Source of the DNA: Acanthaster planci
Taxonomy: Eukaryota > Echinodermata > Asteroidea > Valvatida > Acanthasteridae
Length of the DNA: 64,000 nucleotides
Assembly: GCF_001949145.1 (NCBI RefSeq)
Contig: NW_019091418.1
Coordinates: forward strand, 1,155,269 to 1,219,268
Direction of reading: 5' to 3'
Positions 25,001 through 40,000 of this stretch are shown here, piece by piece; position 1 is the first letter of the stretch, and the number at the start of each line of letters is the position of its first letter. Both the position numbers and the translations under genes were made by a program. Below the pieces are notes generated by a model, which saw nothing but the letters and a program-made list of their open reading frames with translations, searched no databases and was not told where the DNA came from.

Positions 25001-28000
25001 AGCTTTCTTTTCAAATTCTCCTGAACGATGACAGTTTTCTGTAAAGAAAAGACAGAAATACCTCAGAATTCCCAGGTTATGTTGGATTCGACTTCGAACA
25101 TGAAAAATGACAAAATGAGGAATTAAAAACACAAAGGGTTTTGCATGATACATGCATTTATTTTTTTGTCCGTCACCCAGGAATGAGACAGAGATTCCCA
25201 AGGTGTCAGATTACGTCAACTGTAAACGCTCCATCCGTGCCGTCTTGACCAAGGACAACGCCCTCTTGAAGAAATTGATCAATAACACCAAGGAGATCCC
25301 TTCCTTGTTTGTTATGAGAAGCGTGTGTCTGAAGGAAGACGCCTTGGACTACGCCCTCAAGACGGAGAACACCAATGCCCTGAAGCTGCTCATCAAAGAA
25401 GATTGCGCTTCCAAAGAACGCAAAGAAATGCCAGTTGGTATGATGAAACACCAAGGAACAGGAAGGTATGAAGAGTCTGGTAATCGCGTAGCCCTACAAA
25501 ATTCATTATCACCCAGATGGAAAACCACTGTGATCAAGTCCATTGCTCTTAGGGATTTAAGTGTACATAAAGCAGAGGCTATATTTTCAGCCTGTGAGGT
25601 GTGAAAACCAACATTTTTTTAAAATGGTGTGGACTATCTACTGATTTGAATTATTTGTTATTCAAACCTCTTATTTCACAATACTGTTATCTTTTTTAAT
25701 TACGTTTCTCTCCCAATAGATACAACTACCGAACGTTTGGTCATGCTGTGCGTGAAATCAACATGAGTAGAGGTGGCAGAGAGGGTAACAACGCCTTCAC
25801 CAAGGTAACAAAGGACTGTTGACTTTTAACACGGCTCTTTCAGGATCATACATGAACGTTTTTATCCAAAGGGGTTACAGCTTACTCTCATAAAGCTATA
25901 ATTTTAGACTTGTCCTTGCAGTCACGGCGATTTTGAAAAAAATTGCTTGTTCGAAATCACATGCTTTAAGTAGATTACTTGCCATGGTAATTCCAAATCG
26001 TTATGTAATGTGTATAAGGCCATTTCATACTTGATGCAAAGGCGAAAACAAATGCGAGTTTGGGGATGCCAAAATCAAATACCGCGTTTGCGAATCAGGA
26101 AAGATACATTTCAATTTAGAGATTGTCACTGAAAATTTTTAATGCCGTCAAAATGTGTGAAGTGTCTGAAGTGAGAACCAAGTGACTATACTGGACAGAC
26201 GTTCCTGTGCATTTCCACGTGATCAGTCGTGGAAACATTTTCAGGTTGTCTAAAAAGCCTAAAGAAGGTGTCTTCACACAACTCCTAAATACCATTTGTT
26301 ATCTTTCCCATGGTGAGTCAGTGGAGCACCCTGAATTGACGGGGGGGGTAGACTGGAATTTCCCCTCCCCAAAAAGGTCATAATGCTCAATCTTCCTTGC
26401 CCTCAGCTAGGCCACATAGGATTCATATATTAGAGCTACTATACGTTTGACCCTAATTATGTCTTCATTTTTCAGAAAATAGAATCATTAAATAAATCAA
26501 ATTATTTGGGGCCCAACTTTGGTGCACCACTTGGTCAGTGGTACCTTGTCCTCTCATGATGAATACGAGTACTCAAAACACTCATGAACTTGCATGTCAT
26601 TGTGTTTCAGTTTATCGATACTGAGAAAAAAAGGGCAAAAATATCGAGCCAGTCAGTAGGGAACATACTAACATATTACATTGTAATATATAATTTAATT
26701 TTGAGTGTACTATATTAATACAATATTATTACATCGTTGTTTCAGCACTTAATATTATAAGTGCGCCCTCCCATTGTTCCAAGGCATATTTTTTTGTTCT
26801 CAATCGTGCCAATATATGACAGTGTATTTACTATTCAAATGTCTTCCTGCATTTTTCTCCTCAGGATCTTGAAATTTATCCGGGGTTTTTTATGTATGAG
26901 GACCGATACGAAAAGGCTGTCCGGCGAGGAATGTCGCCAGACACGCTCAAACTGCTTTGCAGTTTGTATATTGCAGAAAAAAACCCAATCGAGGTAGGTT
27001 GTCTAAGCTCGTGCTAGTTCAGTGATAATTTGGATAAGGGACCCAGCGTTTTGATTTCCATTAGGTTATTCATTTTGATCAGACAGATAAAGGATAAAAC
27101 ACTCCTACCTATCAATAAGTAAATTGAAGTTAAGAGCATTTGCACAAGTGCAACAAAGGAGTAGGACACAGTTTGTCACTTGCCGCGAACAACCGGAAAG
27201 ATCCAAACATTTAAGTCAGTCAGATACCTGACAGTATAAACCCATCTCCTGGAGATCTCTCATAATGGTTGTTTTATGTCAAAACCTTTGGATTTGACGC
27301 ATAATATGGATAGGATCCATGTATTGTGGTTGCGATTTGCGAAGCAGTTTCCACTTCAAGTAAACTTGTGAGTAAAAACTATACACTTTTCTAATTGCCC
27401 ATTGTTTAAAAATGTACCATTACATTCGAAATGTTTTCACATGTATTGTTAGAATAACACTTCCTATTTCTGTTGAGACAATTGAGGGGATCATTAGATT
27501 TGCGCTAATCGGTTAGCAACGGGACAGGAAGACAACAAAAGATTTCATTACTTTATTCAAACTTGATGTTTATTGCCATGCAAAACAGTGTGCCAGTCAA
27601 ATCTTCAAGTTTTCTCAGTTTTCAACGCCACCACCTTCTCGTTCGATTACGATACATACATGTAGCTGGGCTCGGGGAATCATCGTTGAAACCGTGCAGT
27701 AAGTCAACTGCCTGTCTTGTCTCAGAATGTACACTTTGTGAGTTATCCTTTCCAGGAGGTCATTGAGATAGCTCCGCAAGAAAAAAAGTCCATGGCATTA
27801 GACCAAGTGACTTTGAAGGCCACTGTGCCGGCCGATTTAAGGCATTGACCCAGGTTCCCAACCGATTCATTCAAGAGATCTGTTAGCTCTCTGTGGACGA
27901 GTGCAATCTTCTGCTTATGCCTGAATTATCCATTCTGTTGTTGATGACAGCATAAAAAATCTTAACCAAATATGGCCAACCTAGTCATTGATGGAAATGC

Positions 28001-31000
28001 TACCCATTGACATTCTGTCGAAAGGTCTGATAAGAGTCCCATCTCTAATATCAATAAAATGCTTTTGCTATCTCTTCCCTTTCCCATTCCTAACCAGTTG
28101 GCACAATTCTGATTTAAAAGTGATCTTCTAAATGGTTTTATGAAATGTAAAACGAAAAAAAAATTAATCAAATAAGGCTGATACAAAAAAAACCCAGGAA
28201 GGGTGATATAACAATACATGTGAAAAGATTTCATCAATAATGGGCTCTTGGAAAAAAGGATAGTTTCTTTGAACTCGTCTAGTATAGGGTAAGATTCTCT
28301 CTAGGATGTATAATCGGACAATTTATATAGGTTTTCCCAAGTCGTCAATGAAAAAATTTCTGGATATCTTTACTCTCGAAAATGCAACAAATTTTGTCAT
28401 CTGCTCAATACTTTCATTTAAAAAGTATGAAATGACTAGCGTCCTTCATCATGCCGTGAGGGCAGGCCACTATGTACTGGCGGGCGAGTTGATCAAGCAA
28501 GCAACTTCTGCTGGAGGGTATGGTTTCAACAAGCTTCACCAAGAAGTGAGTAAATCTACGCCGAGAAGGCTCGCCATAGGCTAGTCTCAAACCGGCTGTC
28601 AAAACCTCCTTCCTTCCCGTCCCTCGGATCTGAGCCGACTTTACTGATAGTCCCTATCAAATTGAAGTTTTTCCACAAGAAAATAAAAGGTCAAAGTTTT
28701 GAGTGACTGTAGAGGAAATTAAAATGCATGTAGTACATACATTGCATTGCATTTTGACTTGAAGTATTAAGATTTCATTTGAATGATGCGTATTTTGTTG
28801 TTTAAGGAAACCAGTGGGCCTATAAGTAGCAACTATTTAGCACACCGTAGCCGCAATTGTACATGAATTCCAAACATTAATTTTGATATTTTTCCAACAT
28901 TAGGTTTTGCTGGCCACTAAGCCACAGCAGCTGAGTCCATTCCGAGCTGTGTCAGTGAATAAGAAAGCCACTGAAAATGACAAGGTCAGTGAATGAAACA
29001 AGCAATAATCTTGTATTGATTTTTATGACATGGTAAAGCAGCACATTTGCAGACTTCTACCGATATGAGCTACACAATTCAATCAAACTCCAGCCATTGT
29101 TTTTATGCAAATCAAAATGTGGTCACGGCGTCACTCTCTATTGTGGATAAGACCTCCAAGTTTTGAAATTATTTTCAAAAGTCCAATGAAAGGCCACCAT
29201 AAACATCCCTCCCCGATTCTATGACTTCACAGATCACGCCTCTCCACTGTGCAGCCATCAACCCCAATCCCAAGATCCTAGGCAAGCTGTTGTCTCTCGC
29301 GCCAAACATGTATGAACCAGACAATGTTGGGTTCATGCCAATCCACTATGCCGCGGCTTGCGAGGGCAGTGGTCCTCTGGAACTGCTGCTCAACAGGTAA
29401 GATGACTTTTGTCTCAAAAATCTCAGTGTGATAGAGATCACTACAACAAAACAACAATCATACCTATTCATCAACAGCCGATCGCGTGAAATAATATGTT
29501 GCATTTATTGACAAATCCGACGACCAAAATAAGAAGGCATTACTACGGGGCTGTCCTGTTCACACGCAGGCGGTGCGCGGGCGTGAAATTCCTCCTTGGC
29601 CAGTAGGCAGTAGTCGATTGCCAAAGTGCACGCGCGCTTAGGTTGGGACAGCTAGCTGTGTGAATGGCCCCTCGGAGTGGCGTCTCGTCGGATTTGTCTA
29701 TAGCTTGGTCCTGCATCAATGCGTTTGATATGCCATTCAAAAATGAGTTCCAGTGATCTGAATTCAGTTTATTATGTTGGGCGTGCAATACTGAAGTATG
29801 AATGTTAATTTTTCTACATGTTAAAATTTAATCCTTCCTTGCACTGTCATAGACCCCCCTCTGCTAAGTGGTGATCAGGAGTGGTCATAATGGCGTCGCG
29901 TCCATTCAGAACGAGTGTAACTTGCATCTCTTGTCTAGTCATAACCATTGAATCGGCGCTTAAACAGATTTAACCCAGTTAGGCATAAGGCAGTGCCTTT
30001 TATTTTAAGAATAGGCGTAATTTTTCAGCAACTGACCTGGTTCAATCATGTTATTCTTGCAGAGGAGCCAAAGCTGAAGAATTTCAGCCCAAGACGATGG
30101 TTACCCCACTCATGATAGCAGCGAAGTATGGTCGAGAGCAAAATATCGAAATACTCATCAAGAATATAAAGTCTGGTTAGTGCTATCTATTACACATTAA
30201 AGTTCTGGTACAAAGAACATGAAAATAGCGTTGATTACATGTGGGAAGGAATGTGTGTATTTCAAACACAGCTTAAAATTTTGCGGGCTTGATTGGTGAG
30301 GTATGTGGCTAGGATTTGTAACCCCCAAAACTGTGGTGGGGGGTTCGAACCCAAGAGCTGGTTACTTTATCCGTACTTGTTTCTCATCACATAGTAGGAA
30401 GACAGAGACGGTCATTGAGTTCGATTCATTTGTTCCGACTACCCAAGGCCGTTACGAAACAAGACTTAGTGCAATACAGAAACATTCGTTTCGTGGAAGT
30501 AGCAAAATATAGTGACGCCATGCTAATTAGTGACGCTCAAATCTATACTGTGGTTAAGTGAGCATTTTCTGAAATGAAACAAACTGCGAGGGGACAATTT
30601 TTTTCCGAAAAACTATACTATCTGTCTAAATTAAGCTTTCCAACAGGAAACGGATTAAGGATTCTAACCTCGGACATCCTCAAGGCTGATACCCTTTCTT
30701 TTACCCCCTACATTATACAAGTCTGCTTGACTGGACCCCCTTTTCCCTGTTATTTTTCCCATACCCCCCCAACGGACGCTGCTGAATCTGTTTAGGAACC
30801 ATATTATTGTAATAGAGCGTTTATTAAGAGCTGTGGGTAGTTGGAGAGAGCTGTTTGACTAGTTCTAAGAGCCTGAAAGGCCAGCATCAAGCTCTATGCT
30901 TCCCAGGGACATGAGGCATTTAATTACTTTCATTGTACTAGCGCCTTGAGCACGTTGGTAGATCTGTGCACTCTACAAATCATCATTATTATTATTGTAG

Positions 31001-34000
31001 GTCCTGTGAACGTGGATAGCACCTTGATTACTGGTGAGGGTAGCCTAAATAACCATGATTGTTCACATTATTATAACATGGATATCGATTTAACTTATTC
31101 AAAACTTTAACTTATTTCACAATTTGAAATTGCGATCAACATCATGGTCACTATGATCGTGCTATTGGATTTTGTAGCATCAATCTTCATGAAAACATCG
31201 AATGTTAATTTTTAAACGTATGAATTGACAGTTTTTGGCATTTTATTTACATGACAGCTGCTGCCTTTTCCGAGAATGAACAAAGCAAGACGGTAGTGGA
31301 CCGAAAGGATAAAAAAGGACATTCTGCAATTCATTTTGCTGCAGAGGGGGGTCACGTGGTATGTAAACTCGTGTTTGCGGTCGGAGCAGTTCATAACAGT
31401 ATAGTTTATTGAGCGATTACCAATAGGTTTGGTTCAAACTGAATGTTACTCCCTGACATTTGCTTCGTGTACATTGTGTCCTTCTAGCTTGTGTTGCGGC
31501 CGTATTCTTTTGGAACTGTTTTGTGTGGACTGTCTAAAGGCAAAAGGGTGACAAAAGCACTCTCAAAAAGAGCCCATGCCTCAAAAATCCACTTCAACAG
31601 AGCGTAAGCGACTCTAAAAAGAGTTAAAACCACCCCCGGTAGAGGAAACTTTACGCTTTTGGAGGTTTTTTTATGGACTCACTCTTTTCAGAGCCAGGTT
31701 TTCACTGTTTTGCACTTAAAAAGTACGATAAACCCAATTCCCAGTTTCAGATGAATGTGAGTATTGACATGCCGTATCTAAACCATGGACATTTTTCAAA
31801 TGCAAGGATTGTGTCCGGAGCTTGGTGAAGCACGGTGCTGACGTAGAAGCAATGGAGTCTGCGGTCAACAATAAGCTGACACCGCTCATGGTTGCTGCTG
31901 AGAGAGGACACTTCAAACTGGTTAAAGTCCTCATTGACGAGTTGGGAGCAGTTATTGAGAAACGAGGTAAAGTTGTGCCTTTGATCTTTATAATTCTTTT
32001 GAGCTTGGATATTCAGAGCTTTCTGTCAAAAAATTGACAAAGTATTGCAAAGAATGCAAGAAAGAAATAAAACACAGCAATCATTCACTACCAACCCGTT
32101 CAGTTTTTGTTTTACTATTCCCCTTGCATATTCTCCTTTAAGCGGAGGAGAAGGCTAAAGTGTGTTGCTATACCTCATACATATGCATGATCGAGAGCCG
32201 AATTTTCATTGGATCATGCATCATCACGTGCCATCCCCAGGTTTTACGCACACAGAGTAAATGCGCCTGCGTAGAAAAATAAGCACAAGGTGACCTATGT
32301 AACCTACGAGTTCTTCTGCGCATGCACCTTACAAAGCAATCGAGGAACTGTCGCCTTTGTTACACACATGTACAGAAAGATGTGCACATGAAAGGATGGT
32401 GGCAGACGTAACTGTCGATCAGCTTTTCCCGTGTGGAAATGGAGAATTTGTGGATAATAAAGGTGCCTCCTCTACTAAGAAATTGTCCACAATTTGGTAT
32501 AAGCTCTTAACAATTACTACGATGCCAAAGGACCTAATATCTCTCCTCGGTCGAATGCAAAAAAATAAAAGTTTGTGAAAACACATACATCCTGAATGCG
32601 TTTTATTTCGCAGAGGTTTACTGAATATGTAAGACGCATAGTAAACCAAATACCGCGTGGTTTTATTTCGGTTGAATAGTCAAAACTAGCTCCCCGGGAT
32701 GTTGGAAGTTGACAAACTAGTCCTCAAGGCAGAGTTTGTCCACTTCCAACACCTCATGGAGCTAATATCGGCTGTCCAACCTCGAATCAAATTGTATATG
32801 TAAACTACCCCTGGGACTTCTCCATAGGAGCTTCATACAGGCATACCTATGAAAAAAAAGTTGGTGGTAATCTACTGCCTAGTACCTGTGTCTTCAATCG
32901 TGGTGTGCGCGCCTTGTAAAGTTTCCAATAGGTAAAAGTAATCATCAATAATTGGGATCGATGTTGCTTGAGTAGGCCTTTTCCTGTAAAACACGAAAGT
33001 GACCAAGGAAATAATGCCAGCAAGTCGGGATGTTCGTTCAAACCCTAACAGACAATAGCGCGCGTAGCACATTATTCCATAAAAACGCATTTTGTCCTTC
33101 ATTTTTGCAATAAAACACGACAATAAAATTGCTTACATGGAAAAATAACTGGACTATTCCCCCAGATAAGATCAAGCGCACCTCTCTGATGCTGGCCTGC
33201 ATGAACGGTCAATACCCAGTCGCTACTCTACTCCTGAGGAAAGGAGCTGATCCTAACGCCAAGGACTCCTCAGGAAACTCTCCAGTCCACTATGCTGCTG
33301 CTTATGGCTGGTGGCACTGCCTCAAACTACTCCTCCAAGCTGGTGGGGATCCAAACACCTTCAACGACTGGAAGGTACATGTATAGGATGTCTTGGAATG
33401 TTTTACACGAATCAAAGTTTCAGTCAGTGTTTTGCACTGGCTCAAAATTTTAAAAAGAAAGGTGGTTTACCATTGCCGGTTTCAAGCTTCAAAAGAGGAG
33501 GCATCCAGTGTGATGCAACTGAGAGTATTTTCTTTCAACTATAAAAAACGCCCTCATGTATCGTTGCAGTGTAGGTAAACTACCATAGTGACCTTACAGT
33601 GAAGCTGTCCGCACACTCTCATATCAGGCATCACGAGAAAGACGGTGGTTTCCACCCCTTCACTGATGATTTCTGGATGCTTAAGTACCTTTCAAATTGG
33701 CAGCAAAAGTCTTTCTCAACCAGGTCATGTTTTTAAGCGGGAAGTACATGTCTTCAAATCATGGCAATGAAGAAGCTCTGTGGGTTTTGTCATTTTCCTA
33801 GGTCCCCCCACTGGGCGTTGCTTATCTGAAGGGCCATTTTGGATGCGCGGACCTTCTGCTCAAACAGCCGGTCGTGGATGTTAACTTCAGAGACGAAAAT
33901 GGCGCCACCCTACTGCTGAAAACGTGCGAACAAAACATGACTGCAAGCACAATGGAGCAGTTGAAATACTTGGTCAAGAAAGGGGCTGACGTCCTTGCAC

Positions 34001-37000
34001 AGACCATCAATGACCAAAATGCAGTAATGTGCTTTTGTACTTGACGTTTAAAACATTTTCTACTAAGTTTTTATACGCGTATAGATTTGATGTCATTTAA
34101 GACATCATGTTAATGTAGATATTTCAAAGAGGAAATTTGCAAGTACAAGTATAGACACGTTTGCTCTTGCATTTGACTGATATGGGATCACCGCGATCTG
34201 GTCTTGTTGAAAGTACTATTCTTTATCCCAAATCAATTGTACTCGCGAGTTCAGACACATTTATTATTACCTTTTTGAGGGTGCGTAGATCTCAACAAAC
34301 AACCAAATGTGACCCACTCTGTGAAAATGAGTCTTAAGTTGCCAAAGCCACATTTTGAGTTTTCATTTGTATTCGAAAGAGCAAATGGAGCTTTTTGTTT
34401 TGATGTATCGCTCAGTTTGGCATCCTGATGGAAGTGGATTCTCCATGGTGAAAAATGCTGTTGGTTCCTATTGCTTTACATTGTGAAAAATTATTCTGAA
34501 GGACTTTTTACTCCAAAATGGCTCTGGCGACTTAAGACTCCTTCTTGCAGAGTGGGTCGCAAATGTGAATGTACATGTTAGAGCATTGTTATCTCCAGGA
34601 ATGTATCTCTTTATGACACGTGCAAGGCATATGCGAGAGTGAATGCGAGCATTGAAGCTTCAAGCGTTAAGAATCTTGGCAAGTGCCCAGAGAAGATTGT
34701 AAAGATAGTCTTCAAGGGGAAGCAATTCAAGAGCATAATTTCACCATAAAATAATGTAACGGTGACACTAATTAATAGTCTGTTTACCCTTTAAACATTT
34801 TCTTTCCAGCTCCATGTCATTGCATTACACAACCAGCAGTCTGAAGACCAGATTAAGGTAAATAATCATAAAATATAAAAAGGATTCGACGAGACCATGT
34901 ATAAAAAACTTGTTTTACCTCCTGGATGGACTTGCCGTCTCTGGGTAAAACAGGTTGCCAATGATGCCCGCTACTTTCTCGATAAATACCAGTAACGTTC
35001 AATACCATCAGAGAGAAATAATTTATGCTCAAATTTCCAAAACTCCAAATCGAAAAGTAATTGATAATGCTGAAAATATTTCAATTTAAAATCAAATACT
35101 TAAACTATATTCTAATGCGACGCATTAATAAGAAAAATGATTAATAGTCATATACTTTTCAAGATGTATTTTTTTTGGTGGTCGAGTGGTTAAGACATCT
35201 GCACTAGTNTTAATATACATTGGGTAAGGGCAAACCTGTTATATATAGTCATATACTTTTCCATCATCTAGCCCAATCCTTTGGAGTCATCCCTCAAAGT
35301 AATTGAGATGTTTATGGACAAAGGCTGCGACCCTGGGCAGAAAGACAATAATGGAAAAACTCCCATTAGTATAGCCCTCCAAAACGTGAGTACCAACTGA
35401 AGTCTAGACTTTATTTAGCAGTATTATCGTCAGAAGTGTACTGTTTCAGCTTGAAAGATTGGCATCATTTATCACTGGTATTTGAAGTACAGTTTTTCGT
35501 AGGTAATCTACATGGTCCAGTCCAAGGTGGATCATGACCCATTCAGTTTGGGGGGAACAAGTAAAGCAGCGTCCAAGGTGCACTTTTGCATTGAGTGATC
35601 ACACCAGTCACATTTAAGCAGCTGTTCAGAAACAATTTCCTGTACCAAATAGCTCTTTCCATATAAAACAGCCGCCATTTAAGACACTTGACATCTAGAT
35701 CCTGTTTTTGATTTTAAAAATCCTTATTTTTTGTAGGGGGGATGGTCCCTGTTGCCCCCCCATCTGCCCTTGTGTCCTGTACCGATCGGTACTCGTAATA
35801 TAAGTACACTTGATTTCAAACCATTGTCTTGGTTTTAGTCTTCAGGACAATGATTAAATGTACTGCAGCTGTGAAAAGCTATTTTACCAAATATTTTACC
35901 AACCACCCGGTAATGGTGACTTTGCCTTGGTTGAAGGGTCACCCGGAATACCTGAAGACATTCCTGGTCAAGGGGCAAATGGTGTCCCTAGATGCAGACA
36001 AGAGCGAGAAGAACCCGCTACACCACATGGCCGAAATCTGCAGTAGTTCGCAGGTTGCCATCATCAAGATTCTTGCCGGCATGGTGAGAGACAGTGGTAC
36101 AGTCTAGCATTCTCAAAATTGATACCACAAATCACAATGCTCAAGTTCAGTTCTTGGGAGAGGTTACCTTTCCTTCCACCTCTGAAGTCTACGACTCAGG
36201 CTAGTTCAGGAGTTCAGGATGTTCAGTTGAAAACAGTTGTGGCAAAACACTTAAAAGTGAGGCATTTGATAGATTGAAAGGAATATATTTCGAATTTTTA
36301 TTTTTTCTTTCGTTTTTTAAATCAAGTTTTTAATCCCCTGGAAAATGATTCCCTGAGAGACACTTCCCTGTCCCACTGGTAAAGTAACATCGAGCCCTGC
36401 ACATTGACTTTGCTTTTTCAGTAGCTCAAAAGTAGGGCCCAACGTTTAAAGTGTTTATGCTAAAATCATCCAATTTCCAGGACAAGACCGGAAATCTAGA
36501 GGAAGCTGCTAAGATGGAGGATAAGCAGGGATGCACACCATTCCTCAGATGCATCTTAAATCACGCGCATGTAAGATAATTTCGTTTATTTTCTAGGAGT
36601 AGCAGAAACCACGTCTACTCCATTAAGAGGAAAATAAATAAGTATTGATGCCAAGAATTTTAGAAGAAGAATAGAATTATTTAAAGTTGTTGGTTATTTT
36701 TGTGCAAAAAGTAGCTCAATGGCGAAACATTCTACATGTAAAATGGCAATATTCGTACTTGAGCTTACAATCCTTTGGTGAATAATAAATAATTGTGGTA
36801 AACAAAAACAAAAGCAAAAGCTTCAGATTTTTCAGTGGTTCAGAGGTCAAAAGGACTAGCTATTTTTTTTAAAAATGCACGACTGGTTTAATAAAGCATG
36901 TTTTATTCTTCCCAAACAGCACATCTCGGATGAACACGTGTTTGCCATGTTAAAGGTAACAGATGGTAACGTTTGTTGTGGGTGATGAAAATTAATGAGT

Positions 37001-40000
37001 GTTGTGATTATTATTACAGTATCAACAATTTGTTTTCAAGGGACCCATGCAATGTAATCGTTTAATAATACTGTTCTTGTGAATCGTCCATTTTGTTCCA
37101 TTGAACCTGATTTTCGATTGTCGCTGTGCCATTGTGAGGACGTTTGTGGTGACTTTTTTATCTTTATAATAATTATATTTGTGAGTACAAGTGCATGTGA
37201 TGTCATCAGTGTAACAGGTATTTCTGCACAAAAGGTTGCTAAGATTTAGATTTTTCACTGTTGTCAGATCATGACTATAGGCTGGTGAGCAATGGTTTCT
37301 TCCAAACGTTTTCTTTTAGCGAACATGTGATTGACAATTGGAACAGGAAACCCCCAAAATGTGTTTTGAACTGATCTGTACTCGTTGCCATAATCACAGG
37401 CTTTGATCGACCTCTGTAAGTCTGACATCAATGCCTGCGTGGATAAGGGTCCAGAAACTGCTCCCCGTAAGTATAGTTAGTTTAGACAAATTGCGAGACA
37501 GTTTTTCCAAATTGTACATGTATTTTTTATAAATTTCATTTCATGATAAACTTGTTACACCGTTTTGATTATGTGCGCTAAAACTGTATTTTTATGGTAT
37601 TATTCTCCTGCTAAATTCGATCGTTAGCATTAACCTGTCACGGAACGTTCCTTTGAGCTGTGATTCCACCTGTGGACTAAAACATGTTGGCCTAACGCAT
37701 GTAATCAGTCATGTTTCTGATTTCTAAACTAAATGTCGAGAATGGATCGAAAATACTGTTGTATTTAAAGAGTCTGTTTCAATTTGGTTTTTAATTTCAA
37801 CTCTTAAAATGGTACCCTTTTCTTTTTTGCTGAATATTTTCAATTCCATTTTTTATGTTGCGTTTCAAGAGACATTTTGTTGCCATTTTAGTTGTATGAT
37901 AATGAAAATGTTTATATAGATGCACGAGGAAAAATATTGTGTCCAGCGAGAGTCCTTGTTGCATAGACTTACACTCGGAATCCGCTTGAAGTTCTAATGG
38001 TTGGCCCTGCTAAATCATTACCACGAGATGAGGTTCAGATACTTTCTGTTTCATCAATTCGTACACCCAATTGCTTCCAGACCGCCATGCATGCTCGTGT
38101 GCTCTACACATTCTTGCTGCATATCCACCAAGCAAGGCCTTGTCGCTGATCATGGAGTTGAAACCCGAACTGGATGTGCTGAATGTTGATGGATACACCC
38201 CACTGCTGTTGGCCATCAACGCAAGACAAACTCAAACTATTCAAACATTGGTATGTACGTTTTGGTTCCCAGTTTTGAGTACGACTGCATATTCCTGAAG
38301 TGGCTTCCCCTCCAACTGTCAAAACAGCCATTGATGAATCAATAAAAGATTTTGGTTAAGATCCAGGGGCCAATTTCAGAGCTGGTTAAGCACAAAATCT
38401 GCTTCATGGAGAGAAAACCTTACTTGATAAATCTGGTAACCAGCCAAAACTCCATGTGAAGTATATTGTTTTGGGATTGTACTTAGCTTTTTGGGGGTTA
38501 GCATAACAATCACATTGAGTTTGAGTTCAGCAATTTTGTGCTTTATGCAGCTCTATGAAATTGGCCCCGGATTCACAAAGCTGAACGTAACCTATTGTCA
38601 TACATCTGAATTCTGTTGTTTTCATTGGCTCAGAATGATCACATGACTGTGTGACAGAATGCATGTCACCCTATTGGACATCACACGAGCCCGCTTTTCG
38701 TCATGGTATCATATGCGCACGCATGCGCGCATGGGACCCACAGTGAACAGGATAATAACGGACCGCTAACTGCTAATATCCCTTAGAAAACTAATGTGAA
38801 AAAAAACAACATCTGGACAGAGATATGACAAAACAAATGTTGACTGTTGTGATATGGGATGTCACGTTTTAAGCACCTGAGGGACGCTTGTACATGTGTA
38901 CCCGAGGTGGAATTATTAGTCATTTTATTAATCATTTTGATATGTTTATATAGGTTTTCCCGGCCGAATTCATTGTCTTCGCACACAAATTAACGACAGT
39001 TTCATTCAAATTAGCACAAAATAGATGGACGATCTAGATCTCCATTCAAAGATCACCATTCAAAGAGGAACACTGATCATTCAGCTGAAATATAAGAGCA
39101 TGCGATTGCACAAACTTGTTTTTCAAAAGTGACGGGTCAGCATTCAATTTGGAAAAACACTCTGAAAGCATTCAAATTCGCGCGGACACTCACGTGGTGT
39201 GTGTTTTGGCGTTCAGTGTCGTGAATCGGCAAGCATTTGTGAGTTTCGTGTAATGTTATTCATTAAACGTTAAATTTCTCAATTTAAATTCCTAAAAATT
39301 CTTGTTTTCTTTTGGATTAATTTATGCAAAAAATTTCATAAAAGGAAACGTTTGGTTAACGTGTAGAAATCTCTATAAAAAAACGATTGATCAGTGTTTA
39401 TTTGCTAATGCGTATTTGTTCTGTTTGAATTGTTATGAAAAGAAAGCGAAGTAAAATTATTTATATCACACATATGGACAAAGTGGAGAAATGTCTGAAA
39501 GGGATGAGCAAAAATTGAATGAAACATGAGAGCAAAAACATCACTTTAAAAATGTGATCAAAAAGAAAATTAGCCATTGGTTAAGAGAATCCGAAAAATT
39601 CCTTTTAGACATGCACATTTACGGAAAGAGGGTTTCTTGTGTAAAAATAAAGAAATTACCAATCAGTAAACTGCATCTAAAGGATTTTTCTTTCAGCATC
39701 TGTGATGAAGGTCCAGGGAGAATTTGATTTCTACACGTGATTAGAGGGGCAAATCACTATTTGAACAAATATACTGTATTCTTGATGTGTAATTTGTTTC
39801 ACAGAGATATATATATATAAATATACATTCAAGTCTTTTACGTGGGGCACACTTCCAGCGTGTTTTCTGTTTGTAGTCCCCTTTTCTGTTTTATACGCAT
39901 CTTAAGTTGTTGTATATTCCTCTTACCTTAAAGTTTTCCAATTTGAAGGTTCAAACTGCGGTCATGATTGACCATAGACAAACACGAAAGTTAACTTTGG

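Noticed and set aside
30290-30365. Functional tRNA gene
   Set aside because: B-box is good but stems do not close and no anticodon arm is convincing.
34021-34034. Exon 14 donor at gcagtaat|gtgctt
   Set aside because: It breaks phase; gca|gtaatg keeps frame and gives NALHVIALH.
35829-36107. Longer exon 17 beginning near 35829
   Set aside because: Upstream acceptors give the wrong phase after exon 16. The acceptor at 35936 (ttgaag|ggtcac) restores a normal ankyrin sequence (IALQNGHPEYLKTFL).
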